Shown: positions 1 to 7,455, counted from the first letter of the stretch. The stretch: 12,228 nucleotides of DNA from an uncultured Treponema sp. (GCA_937900125.1 CALCEK010000148.1:1-12228); one strand, 5' to 3'. Notes: a model not told the origin generated them from the sequence alone. Translations and numbers: made by a program.

Positions 1-2966
1 GGGAATTAGACATTCCGATGGTTGTAACAAATGACATTCATTATATTGAAAAATCCGATTGGGAAGCGCAAGATTGTTTGCGGTGTATTGGATTCAAGAA
101 AAATATGAATGAGCCACATCAAACAATGGGCGGCGAACACCACGAATGGTATTTTAAAACGGAATCGGAAATGCGAAAACTTTTTCCAGACATTCCCGAA
201 GCATACGAAAACACCATAAAAATTGCCAATATGTGTAATTTGACAATTCATCAATATAAAACGCAAGAGCTAAAGGATTGTCTTCCGCGCTTTGAACTCC
301 CAAAAGAATTCCAAACTCACGGAGAAGATTATCAGAGCGACCAAAATGATTATGTGCGTTACCTTGTTGAAAAAGGCTTAAAAATGCGCTACAAGGAAGT
401 TACGCAAGAAATTCGAGACCGCGTTGAATATGAACTTGGCATAATTTTTAGCATGGGATTTTCGGGCTACTTTTTAATTGTTTGGGAATTCATAAACTGG
501 GCAAAAGAACACGGAAAGCCTATTGGACCAGGGCGCGGTTCTGGGGCAGGAAGCCTTGTTGCCTATTGCATGACAATCACGGATATTGACCCATTCCGTT
601 ACAAATTGATTTTTGAACGATTCTTAAATCCTGAACGTGTTTCAATGCCAGATTTTGATGTGGATATGGACTACGATTTTAGGCAGGACATAATTCAGCA
701 TACTCGTGAATTGTATGGTGAACCTCAAGTTGGGCATATTGTAACATTTGGAACGCTCAAACCAAAAAACTGCATTGCCGATGTTGGGCGCACACTTGGA
801 ATCCCATTAGCAGAAGTCAATATGCTAAAAAGTAAAGTTTCAGAAAACCTTAAAGCAAAATTAAAAGATTGCTTTGAACCTCCAACGGAAAAAATTCCAG
901 ATGGAGGACAACTTGCGGAGTTTAGACACGACAGCCGCTACGAAAAACTTTTTGACCTTGCCGAAAAACTTGAAGGTTGCAAACGAAATACGGGACTTCA
1001 CGCTTCGGGAATGGTGATTGGGCTTACAGCTTTGCCAAATTGGGCACCAGTTTTTATGGATTCCAAAACGGGCGAAGTCGGTGTTCAGTACACGATGGAC
1101 ATTATAGAACCCTGCGGGCTTGTCAAAATGGATTATTTGGGCTTAAAAACACTTTCGCTTATTCGCTACGCCGAAAATATTATCAATAAGCACAAAAAAC
1201 CAGGCGAAAGCGATTTTAGATGCGAAGATGTCAGCGAAACTGATGAAAAAACATTTGACTTGTTCTGCCGAGGGGACACCGTTGCGGTGTTCCAGTTTGA
1301 ATCGCCTGGAATGCAGAAAATTTTGCAACAGGCAAAGCCGAGACGACTAGAAGAATTAGTCGCATTAAACGCGCTTTATCGTCCTGGTCCTATGGATTAC
1401 ATTCCTCAATATATAGAAGGAAAATGGCATCCAGAAACAATTCATTATCCCGACCCTTGCCTTGAAAATATCTTAAAAGAAACTTACGGCGTTATGGTCT
1501 ATCAGGAACAAGTTATGCAAGTAGCACAGCGCATTGCGGGATTTTCACTCGGTGGTGCAGATATGCTCCGTCGCGCTATGGGCAAAAAAAAGCCAGAAGT
1601 TTTGATGGGAAAGAAAAAGGAATTTATCGAAGGCGCAATAAAAAATGGTTTTACCGAGCAACACGCCGATGAAATTTTTGAAATAATGGTTCCTTTTGCG
1701 GGCTACGGATTTAACAAAAGTCACGCAGCCGCCTATTCTGTTGTTGCCTATCGCACAGGCTGGTTAAAAGCGAATCGCCCTGCCGAATTTATGGCAGCAA
1801 ACCTAACAAACGAAATCACCTCGACAGATACCCTGCCAGAGTATATAGAAGAATCTAGACGAATGGGAATCCCAGTTGACCCGCCAGATGTAAACCGCTC
1901 AGATGCCATTTTTGATGTAGTAGACGGACGTATAGTATTCGGTTTACTCGGAATTAAGGGAATGGGGCAAAATGCCGCAGAAGCAATTGTTAGGGAACGA
2001 GAAAAAAATGGTCCATACAAAACATTTATGGATTTTATTGAACGTTCGGATTTTAAAGTGATGAACAAAAAGGCGATTGAAGTCCTCATAAAAACGGGAG
2101 CTTTTGACAAATTGGACAAAAATCGTGCAACACTTCTTTTAAATTATGAAAAAATTATGGCTTACGCCGAAAAAAAGAAGCTCGGTGCGGAAAATGGGCA
2201 AGTTTCGCTTTTTGAAGATTCTGGAATTCAGGAATTTGTCGAATACAAGTACGAAGATGTTGAAGAACTTCCTAAAATGGAGCTTTTGAATATTGAAAAA
2301 GAATGTATCGGTTGCTATGTTTCAGGGCACCCTTTAGATGACTGGCGAAAAGTTATGGAAAACGCAACAATAAATAGCGACACAATTATGCGAGCGGCAA
2401 AATCCGCAAAAGCAGAAAAAGATGCGGTTATTGCAAGCGGTCGTCCTGCATGGCAAACAAGAAATATCGGAAAAACCTATACAGCCGTTGGTATGATTCA
2501 AGATATTCATCCCTATATGACAAAAAAAGGCGATTCAATGGCATTTGCAAAATTAGCAGATTTTAAGAGCAGCATTGACATAACATTTTTTCCGAAAATT
2601 TGGGAAGAAATTAAAGATAAAATTCAAAATGAGGGTGTTTACGTTTTTAAAGGAAAAGTCGATGGCTCTCGTGACACACCGAGTTTTATAGTCGAATCCC
2701 TTGAAGACCCAGAATCAGTGAAAGAACATTCACTTTCAAGCCTTCACATTCAACTTCAAGACAATTTTAATTCAAACAAAGAAATTTACAATATTCGTGA
2801 ATTTTTATTTGGCACTCAGGGGACTTGTGTAGTATATTTCCATTTAGATGTAAATGGAAAATCGTACACAATAAAGGCAAATTCGCAAATGACAACGCCA
2901 TCAACTCCCGATTTTTTGCGGGAAGTAAAAGCCTTGCCACTCGTAGAAGATGCTTGGTGCGAATAA
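1..2966 (+). CDS. dnaE: DNA polymerase III alpha subunit, 5'-truncated by the window edge
   Basis: This is the catalytic subunit of the replicative polymerase. The frame is open from base 3 and the first codons read ELDIPMVVTNDIHY, the end of the N-terminal PHP domain, so the true start lies upstream. About 190 residues are missing relative to the family length near 1160. Visible landmarks are the C-family polymerase signature PGRGSGAGS (528-554), the palm motif PDFDVDMD (648-671) carrying two catalytic aspartates, the third aspartate in RPGPMDYIP (codon at 1395), the conserved NKSHAAAYSVVAY stretch near 1710-1750, a helix-hairpin-helix-like region near 1956-2060, the internal beta-clamp binding pentapeptide QVSLF (2199-2213), and an OB-fold-like region (about 2470-2620). 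The stop is TAA. It leads a compact run, with yggT 19 bp downstream and recG next, so the three are probably co-transcribed. The identification is certain; only the 5' end is missing. Confidence 0.97.
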   Translation, partial: ELDIPMVVTNDIHYIEKSDWEAQDCLRCIGFKKNMNEPHQTMGGEHHEWYFKTESEMRKLFPDIPEAYENTIKIANMCNLTIHQYKTQELKDCLPRFELPKEFQTHGEDYQSDQNDYVRYLVEKGLKMRYKEVTQEIRDRVEYELGIIFSMGFSGYFLIVWEFINWAKEHGKPIGPGRGSGAGSLVAYCMTITDIDPFRYKLIFERFLNPERVSMPDFDVDMDYDFRQDIIQHTRELYGEPQVGHIVTFGTLKPKNCIADVGRTLGIPLAEVNMLKSKVSENLKAKLKDCFEPPTEKIPDGGQLAEFRHDSRYEKLFDLAEKLEGCKRNTGLHASGMVIGLTALPNWAPVFMDSKTGEVGVQYTMDIIEPCGLVKMDYLGLKTLSLIRYAENIINKHKKPGESDFRCEDVSETDEKTFDLFCRGDTVAVFQFESPGMQKILQQAKPRRLEELVALNALYRPGPMDYIPQYIEGKWHPETIHYPDPCLENILKETYGVMVYQEQVMQVAQRIAGFSLGGADMLRRAMGKKKPEVLMGKKKEFIEGAIKNGFTEQHADEIFEIMVPFAGYGFNKSHAAAYSVVAYRTGWLKANRPAEFMAANLTNEITSTDTLPEYIEESRRMGIPVDPPDVNRSDAIFDVVDGRIVFGLLGIKGMGQNAAEAIVREREKNGPYKTFMDFIERSDFKVMNKKAIEVLIKTGAFDKLDKNRATLLLNYEKIMAYAEKKKLGAENGQVSLFEDSGIQEFVEYKYEDVEELPKMELLNIEKECIGCYVSGHPLDDWRKVMENATINSDTIMRAAKSAKAEKDAVIASGRPAWQTRNIGKTYTAVGMIQDIHPYMTKKGDSMAFAKLADFKSSIDITFFPKIWEEIKDKIQNEGVYVFKGKVDGSRDTPSFIVESLEDPESVKEHSLSSLHIQLQDNFNSNKEIYNIREFLFGTQGTCVVYFHLDVNGKSYTIKANSQMTTPSTPDFLREVKALPLVEDAWCE

Positions 2967-2985
2967 CTTTTGTAGGAGGTAAAAA

Positions 2986-3591
2986 ATGACAATTATTTCT
3001 GTAATTTTAAATGTTCTTATAAGTGCATTAAACATTTATTCGCTTTTATGTATGATTCGAATCATACTCACGTGGATTCCAGGCGTTTCTTATAGTTCGT
3101 TTGCGCGTTTTTTGTCACAAATATGCGACCCCTACCTAAATTTGTTCCGAGGCATTCGTTGGATGCGACTAGGAGCTTTTGATTTTTCCCCTGCTATTGC
3201 AATGGTACTTTTACAAGTAGCGGCCAATCTGCTTTCTAACCTTGGCAGAATGTCGTTTTTTAGCGTAGGTGCTTTGTTAGCGGTGATTGTTTCTTTGGCA
3301 TGGTCAATTGTTTCTTCAATTTTAACATTTTTGATAATTTTAATTGTTGTCCGACTTTTGATTTTATTGCTTGGCAAACACGACTATCAAAGTGGAAATC
3401 CATTTTTAGACCAAATTGACAGTTCTTTAAACCCGATGATGGTCAGAATCTCAAGTTTTTTTACTCGCGGACAACGCATTTCATTTAAAAGCGGTTTAAT
3501 AATATCCGCACTTTCACTTTTTTTTGTAAATGTAGCGGGAGGAATCCTAATCGCTTACATTGAACAATTATTGCGCCACATTCCATTTTAA
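2986..3591 (+). CDS. YggT-family integral membrane protein
   Basis: This is a 201-residue inner-membrane protein made of two YggT repeats. The first runs from about residue 18 (YSLLCMIRIILTWIPG, then ICDPYLNLFR) to about 85. The second runs from about 118 (ILIVVRLLILLLG, then IDSSLNPMMVRI) to the C-terminus. Each has the family pattern of a hydrophobic helix, a short loop with a D-P or N-P element, and another helix; four or more membrane segments are evident. YggT proteins are widespread but of poorly defined function, with links to osmotic or cation stress and, in some bacteria, to envelope and division genes. The start is well supported by an AGGAGGT Shine-Dalgarno at 2974-2980, six bases before the ATG. 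The gene sits between dnaE and recG with small gaps, so it is probably part of their transcript. The specific role here is unknown. Confidence 0.85.
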   Translation: MTIISVILNVLISALNIYSLLCMIRIILTWIPGVSYSSFARFLSQICDPYLNLFRGIRWMRLGAFDFSPAIAMVLLQVAANLLSNLGRMSFFSVGALLAVIVSLAWSIVSSILTFLIILIVVRLLILLLGKHDYQSGNPFLDQIDSSLNPMMVRISSFFTRGQRISFKSGLIISALSLFFVNVAGGILIAYIEQLLRHIPF

Positions 3592-3597
3592 GATTAA

Positions 3598-5838
3598 ATG
3601 AAGCTTTCTGACATTGGCACTGCGGTTGAAAACTTACCAGGTGTTGGTAAATCAACCGCTGCATTGCTTTCAAAACTAAACATTTTTACCGTTTCAGACC
3701 TGCTTTCTTTTTATCCGCGCGCATACGAAGACCGCACAAATAAGATTCCGCTCAGTGAATACAAAACGCAAAAAGTTCATACAATTTGCAAAGTTCTTGA
3801 GCATCAGTGGTTCGGTTACGGAAAAATGCGGACTTTAAAAATTGCAATCACAGACGGAAAACTTACCGCTTACCTTATCGCATTTAATCGTCCGTTTTTA
3901 GAAAAATCGCTTCCAGTCGGCTCAATAATCGCTGTAACGGGAAAATTTGAAGTAAAATACAATTCACTGCAATCTACCAGTTTTGAAACTGAGCGACTTT
4001 CTTTTAACGGATCTTTAAGCGAATGGGAAAATGCCACTATTCCAAACAGCACAATTTTTAGCATTTACCCATTGACTGAAGGACTTTCACAAAAAATTCT
4101 GCGCAAAATTATTTTTACCGCTCTTAAACAATACGCCACTCACCTTGATTCAGAAATTCCCGAAGAATTTATAAAAAATCGCTCGCTTTTAACAAAAACT
4201 CAAGCCATTCGACTAATACATTTTCCGCAAAAAATGCAAGATATAACAGAAGCAAGAAACACTTTAATTTACGAAGAATTGTTTTTGTTTGAACAAAAAA
4301 TGGCACTCCGTGCGTTTAACCATCGGGGAGCTTTTGTTTTACCAGAAAATGAAACTTCCCCAAAATCGGCACTTTCGGAAGGCGAGATAAAAATTCAATT
4401 TGAAGAGCATTTGTCGCCTAGGCAAAATCAACTATACAAACGCCTGAATTTTCCACTCACGCTCGACCAAATGCGCGTTATTTTGGAAATGGATTTTGAC
4501 ATTGACAAAAGTCAAACCCAATGCAATGAATTTTTAAATACTGACAAAAAGTGGGAAATTCCACCTTTTTCTATGCAAAGACTTTTGCAGGGCGATGTCG
4601 GCTCAGGAAAAACGCTCACTGCTTTTTTTATTTGCCTTAGAACAATCGATTATGGAGGACAATGTGCGTTTTTGGCTCCAACGGAACTTTTAGCGCGGCA
4701 ACACGCAGATAATGCGGCAAAACTCCTTGAACCTTTGGGCGTAACTGTGGCATTTTTGACGGGAAATATCAAGGCTTCGGGGCGAGAAAAACTTTTGAAC
4801 GCGCTCCGAGACGGAAAAATTGCCATTGTTGTCGGCACACACGCACTTTTTAGCCGAAACGTTCAGTACAAAAATCTTTCGCTTGCGGTAATTGATGAGC
4901 AACACAGATTTGGTGTTTATCAGCGGGAAGCAATTATTGCAAAAGGGCGAATTTCTAAGGGCGAAATTTCACACTCCCCCGACGTTTTGATGATGAGCGC
5001 GACTCCGATTCCTCAAACTTTAGCACTTACTGCCTTTGGCGATTTGGACATAAGTTCGATTCACACAATGCCACAAGGGAGAAAATCAATAAAAACCTAC
5101 TTAACCGATATGAATCATCAATCTGATGCCTACAATGCGGTAAAAAAAGAATTGGAAGCTGGACACCAAGCATATTTTGTTTACCCACGAATTGGCTCGG
5201 ATTTTACTGAAAATGATATGTCAAATGGTAACGCAGCGGCTTTTTTTTCCACACCAGATGGTCCAGATGGAAACAATAGCTTAAAAAATGCTGAAGATAT
5301 GTGTGCTTTTTTGGAAACACAGGTTTATCCGCAGTACAAAACAGCTCTAATTCATAGCAAAATCCCCGAAGAAGAGCAAAATGCCATTCTTTCAGATTTT
5401 AGGGATGGAAAAATACAAGTTCTTGTTGCCACAACAGTTGTTGAAGTTGGTGTAGATGTTCCGAATGCAACTTGTATAGTCATTGAACACGCTGACCGTT
5501 TTGGGCTTGCCGAACTTCATCAGTTGCGCGGACGAGTTGGTCGTGGGACTGCACAATCGTATTGTATACTAATTTATAGTAAAAATATCACTGAGGAAGG
5601 AATCCAGCGAATGAAGATTCTTCGGCAAAACACCGATGGATTTAAAATTGCCGAAGAAGACCTAAAATTGCGCGGACCTGGACAAATTGCAGGAACAGTG
5701 CAAGCAGGCTATCTTACACTTGGAATTGCCGATTTAGTCCGCGATAAAGAAATGCTTTTAAAAGCTAGAACAGACGCTTTTTATTATTTACAAAGTGAAA
5801 AAACTAAGCCACATACGCTTCAAGACGCTCAAGTTTAG
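3598..5838 (+). CDS. recG: ATP-dependent DNA helicase RecG
   Basis: This superfamily 2 DNA translocase rewinds and regresses stalled replication forks and processes branched recombination intermediates in the cytoplasm. At 746 residues it is longer than the usual 690 or so. The N-terminus has the RecG helix-hairpin-helix (LPGVGKSTAALLSKL) and FYPRAYEDRT, followed by the wedge domain. Helicase motifs in order are Walker A GDVGSGKT (residues 332-339), DEQHRFG (433-439), SATPIPQT (467-474), VLVATTVVEVGVDVP, and QLRGRVGRG (642-650). The RecG C-terminal region follows, with EEDLKLRGPGQIAGTVQAGY. Extra length lies just before Walker A (about residues 300-322) and after the motif IV region (about 540-565). 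The ATG is six bases after the yggT stop with no strong Shine-Dalgarno, which suggests translational coupling. The 3' end overlaps the convergent sigma factor gene by 35 bp. Confidence 0.96.
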   Translation: MKLSDIGTAVENLPGVGKSTAALLSKLNIFTVSDLLSFYPRAYEDRTNKIPLSEYKTQKVHTICKVLEHQWFGYGKMRTLKIAITDGKLTAYLIAFNRPFLEKSLPVGSIIAVTGKFEVKYNSLQSTSFETERLSFNGSLSEWENATIPNSTIFSIYPLTEGLSQKILRKIIFTALKQYATHLDSEIPEEFIKNRSLLTKTQAIRLIHFPQKMQDITEARNTLIYEELFLFEQKMALRAFNHRGAFVLPENETSPKSALSEGEIKIQFEEHLSPRQNQLYKRLNFPLTLDQMRVILEMDFDIDKSQTQCNEFLNTDKKWEIPPFSMQRLLQGDVGSGKTLTAFFICLRTIDYGGQCAFLAPTELLARQHADNAAKLLEPLGVTVAFLTGNIKASGREKLLNALRDGKIAIVVGTHALFSRNVQYKNLSLAVIDEQHRFGVYQREAIIAKGRISKGEISHSPDVLMMSATPIPQTLALTAFGDLDISSIHTMPQGRKSIKTYLTDMNHQSDAYNAVKKELEAGHQAYFVYPRIGSDFTENDMSNGNAAAFFSTPDGPDGNNSLKNAEDMCAFLETQVYPQYKTALIHSKIPEEEQNAILSDFRDGKIQVLVATTVVEVGVDVPNATCIVIEHADRFGLAELHQLRGRVGRGTAQSYCILIYSKNITEEGIQRMKILRQNTDGFKIAEEDLKLRGPGQIAGTVQAGYLTLGIADLVRDKEMLLKARTDAFYYLQSEKTKPHTLQDAQV

Positions 5839-6643
5839 CGGGTTGTTGCATACGAATAATTGCGTGTTTTTCAATTTGTCGGATTCTTTCTTTTGTTAAA
5901 TTACAAATATCACCGACTTCTTTTAATGACATTGGTTTTTCACCATTAAGTCCGTAGCGCAAACGCAAAACACGCGCTTCATTCGGTTTTAAAGTGTCAA
6001 GGACTTTATTTAAATCGTCTTTCATTGAATTTTTAACAGCTTCTTCATCTGGAGAAAGATAACGAGTATCTTCAACAAAATCCCCAATAGAATTTTTTCC
6101 GTCTTCAGAACTTTTTACAGCGGCATCAAGACTGATTGTTTCGCGGCTAAGATTTATCATTTCGCGCACATGAGAAACATCAAGTCCCAAAATCGCGCCA
6201 ATTTCATTTATTTCCTGTTCTTCGGTTTTGTTGCCAGCTACAACTTTGCGAGCCTTTTCAATCTGCACAAGCTCATTCGCCCTATTTAGCGGCAAACGAA
6301 TAGCACGGCTTTTTTCATAAATGGCTTTTAAAATCGCCTGACGAATCCACCAAACCGCATAAGAAATAAAATGGTAGCCTTTACTCACATCAAAATGCTC
6401 AATGGCTCTTAAAAGTCCCATATTTCCTTCGCTAATTAAATCTGCAAGGTCAATTCCATGGTTTTGATATTTTTTTGCAACTGTAACAACAAAACGTAAA
6501 TTTGCACTAACAATTTTGTTTTTTGCATTTTTATCGCCATTAGCGGCAAGAATAGCAAGTTCAGTTTCTTCTTCATTAGTTAGGAGCGGAATTTTATTTA
6601 TTTCTTTCAAATAAATGTCAATAACTGATTCTTCTTTTACCAT
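5804..6643 (-). CDS. Group 2 sigma-70-family RNA polymerase sigma factor (treponemal sigma-43 type)
   Basis: This is a 279-residue sigma factor that directs RNA polymerase to a promoter class. It lacks region 1.1 and the non-conserved insert of primary sigma-70. Region 1.2 is DIYLKEINKIPLLTNEEE (residues 9-26). Region 2 runs from about 40 to 108, with NLRFVVTVAKKYQ, the sigma-70 signature DLISEGNMGLLRAIEHFD, and region 2.3-2.4 FISYAVWWIRQAILKAI. Region 3 starts at RAIRLPLNRANEL (about 115). Region 4 (about 215-270) has LKPNEARVLRLRYGL and the helix-turn-helix LKEVGDICNLTKERIRQIE. The start is fixed by an AAGGAGA Shine-Dalgarno five bases before the ATG. Position and size match, from memory, T. 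pallidum TP1012 (sigma-43). FISYAVWWIRQ is the version seen in Bacteroidetes primary sigma factors; the residue aligned with E. coli sigma-70 T440 is leucine. Expression is probably driven by the sigma-54 promoter at 6683-6698. It may be called rpoD or rpoS in databases; its place among the cell's sigma factors cannot be settled here. Confidence 0.92.
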   Translation of the reverse strand: MVKEESVIDIYLKEINKIPLLTNEEETELAILAANGDKNAKNKIVSANLRFVVTVAKKYQNHGIDLADLISEGNMGLLRAIEHFDVSKGYHFISYAVWWIRQAILKAIYEKSRAIRLPLNRANELVQIEKARKVVAGNKTEEQEINEIGAILGLDVSHVREMINLSRETISLDAAVKSSEDGKNSIGDFVEDTRYLSPDEEAVKNSMKDDLNKVLDTLKPNEARVLRLRYGLNGEKPMSLKEVGDICNLTKERIRQIEKHAIIRMQQPAKLERLEAYVA

Positions 6644-6682
6644 AACAATCTCCTTGTATAAACTAACTACACAATATTTACA

Positions 6683-6698
6683 GCAAGAATCGTGCCAA
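6683..6698 (-). promoter_or_regulatory. Consensus sigma-54 (RpoN) -24/-12 promoter of the sigma factor gene
   Basis: On the minus strand this reads TTGGCACGATTCTTGC. It matches the established sigma-54 consensus YTGGCACG-N4-TTGC at every defined base, with the invariant GG and GC elements ten bases apart. The -12 GC is about 40 bp before the ATG at 6643. The predicted transcription start (near 6671) leaves a leader of roughly 28 nt carrying the AAGGAGA ribosome-binding site. No comparable sigma-70 hexamer pair was seen at this position. The match, spacing and placement make this strong for a motif call. Transcription would also need an AAA+ enhancer-binding activator, whose site is not known. 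Confidence 0.85.
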
Positions 6699-6726
6699 CT
6701 TTGCCTTTATAAAAATATATTGCGGA

Positions 6727-6849
6727 TTTTTCAAGGATAGTGGGAGTAATAGCTAGACTCACCAAAGTACAGCCAAGACTTTGCCAGCGTAACAGCTCCG
6801 CTTGGTAAAAGCTTCACAGCTTCTTCGGGTTTTACCCTCAGAATGACAT
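6727..6849 (-). repeat. Nested-hairpin intergenic block, possible dispersed repeat (REP-like)
   Basis: This non-coding stretch lies upstream of the sigma-54 promoter. On the minus strand it opens with TGTCATTCTGAGGG and runs through three successive stem-loops. The first is GGTAAAA/TTTTACC (6804-6810 with 6830-6836), enclosing AAGCT-GTGA-AGCTT. The second is the bulged stem CCA-GCG/CGC-T-TGG (6784-6789 with 6799-6805). The third is CAAAGT/ACTTTG (6763-6768 with 6778-6783). It is richer in G+C than the surrounding gap. TGTCATTCTGAG followed by CGAAG-type units recalls short dispersed intergenic repeats of many bacterial genomes. Only one copy is visible here, so repeat status is inference. A structured small RNA or activator-binding region are alternatives. 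Confidence 0.4.
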
Positions 6850-6930
6850 ACAAATTTGAGCTTTTTAAGGACTCTTTTAATGAGTTTTTTTTCTGGTGCG
6901 TCAAAAAGCTTCGTTTTTAGTTTACAAATA

Positions 6931-6991
6931 TGTGTCATTTTGTCCCATTTTGTAAAACAAAAACTTTTTTATGCTCCATTTTGACACAAAA
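6931..6991. promoter_or_regulatory. Cluster of TTTTG/CAAAA palindromes between groES and the sigma factor gene
   Basis: Two dyads stand out: TTTTGT-AAA-ACAAAA (6948-6962) and TTTTG-ACA-CAAAA (6979-6991). Between and beside them CATTTTGT is directly repeated at 10-bp spacing (6937-6944 and 6947-6954), with a third CATTTTG at 6977-6983. The cluster is also bracketed by the inverted pair TGTGTCA (6931-6937) and TGACACA (6982-6988). It lies about 260-320 bp upstream of the predicted sigma-54 start, a plausible distance for an enhancer-binding site. It also overlaps the T-run of the groES terminator. Function is inferred only from symmetry and position. Confidence 0.35.
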
Positions 6992-7018
6992 AAGCCCGAC
7001 ATCAAAATAGCATCGGGC
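6988..7018 (-). terminator. Rho-independent terminator downstream of groES
   Basis: On the minus strand a perfect six-base stem GCCCGA/TCGGGC (7013-7018 with 6994-6999) closes a 13-base loop and is followed at once by six T residues. It is 81 bp past the groES stop. It should insulate the sigma factor gene from groES transcription, so that gene depends on its own promoter. Confidence 0.8.
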
Positions 7019-7030
7019 AGAAATGGCAAT

Positions 7031-7058
7031 CTGTTCTAAAACAAAAGCTTCCGAACAG
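7031..7058 (-). other. Hairpin in the groES 3' untranslated region
   Basis: A six-base inverted repeat CTGTTC (7031-7036) and GAACAG (7053-7058) with a 16-base loop lies between the groES stop and its terminator. It has no T-run of its own, so it is more likely an RNA-stabilising stem or chance structure than a second terminator. Confidence 0.35.
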
Positions 7059-7098
7059 GTTTACTGATTGTTATATTTTTGCTAAAAACTTGCCGTTT

Positions 7099-7371
7099 TT
7101 ACTCAACAACAGCAATTATATCAGAATTCTTTAAGATTAGATATTCTTCACCATCGATTTTTATTGATGTACCTGCATACTTATCATAAAGAACTTTTTC
7201 ACCAACTTTTACAGTGATTTTTTCCTTTTCTGTTCCAGGACCAATGGCTTCTACAGTTGCCTGCTGAGTTTTTTCTTGTGCGGTATCAGGAATAATAATT
7301 CCACCCGCAGATTTTGTTTCTGCTGCAACTTGCTTTACCAATACACGGTCTGCTAAAGGTCTAACTTTCAT
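7099..7371 (-). CDS. groES: Co-chaperonin GroES (Cpn10)
   Basis: This 90-residue protein is the usual length for the 10-kDa co-chaperonin, which forms the heptameric lid of GroEL in the cytoplasm. It begins MKVRPLADRVLVK. The GroEL-binding mobile loop follows (about residues 16-34), with GGIIIPDTAQEK as the hydrophobic contact. Then come the EAIGPG turn, GEKVLYDKYAGT, and the terminal strand EYLILKNSDIIAVVE. A GGAGG Shine-Dalgarno four bases before the ATG fixes the start. The gene is monocistronic: a promoter lies upstream (7429-7455) and a terminator downstream. No groEL is adjacent, which agrees with T. pallidum, where, from memory, groEL is far from groES. No CIRCE heat-shock operator was seen in the leader. 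Confidence 0.97.
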   Translation of the reverse strand: MKVRPLADRVLVKQVAAETKSAGGIIIPDTAQEKTQQATVEAIGPGTEKEKITVKVGEKVLYDKYAGTSIKIDGEEYLILKNSDIIAVVE

Positions 7372-7401
7372 ATTTCCTCCAAATTGATTAAAACATATAA
7401 A

Positions 7402-7414
7402 GATTTAATAAATC
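7402..7414. promoter_or_regulatory. Palindrome in the groES leader, possible operator
   Basis: GATTTA-A-TAAATC is a perfect 6-1-6 inverted repeat just downstream of the predicted -10 element and transcription start of groES, about 30 bp before the ATG. The placement would suit a repressor. It is AT-only apart from its end bases, so chance is a real alternative. Confidence 0.3.
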
Positions 7415-7428
7415 CTTGTAATTTTAAA

Positions 7429-7455
7429 ATAATACTTTTTTTGCTAAATCGTCAA
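7429..7455 (-). promoter_or_regulatory. Sigma-70-type promoter of groES
   Basis: On the minus strand TTGACG (7450-7455) is followed after 15 bases by TATTAT (7429-7434), or after 18 bases by TATTTT (7426-7431). The -35 is five of six to consensus and starts six bases past the stop codon of the lipoprotein gene. It would give a leader of about 50 nt. Confidence 0.6.

Noticed and set aside
1143..2119. Reverse-strand open frames inside dnaE
   Set aside because: They lie wholly antisense to a well-conserved coding region, have no ribosome-binding sites or recognisable domains, and are best read as coding shadows.
6871..6892. Plus-strand hairpin ACTC-ttttaat-GAGT followed by a T-run, as a terminator
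   Set aside because: The stem is only four base pairs and no plus-strand gene ends nearby; recG ends over 1 kb upstream.
6644..7098. A small protein gene or tRNA in the 455-bp gap
   Set aside because: No frame of useful length with a ribosome-binding site was seen; the frame opening at ATG in TGTCATTCTGAGG closes at once on TGA; no tRNA-like cloverleaf was recognised.
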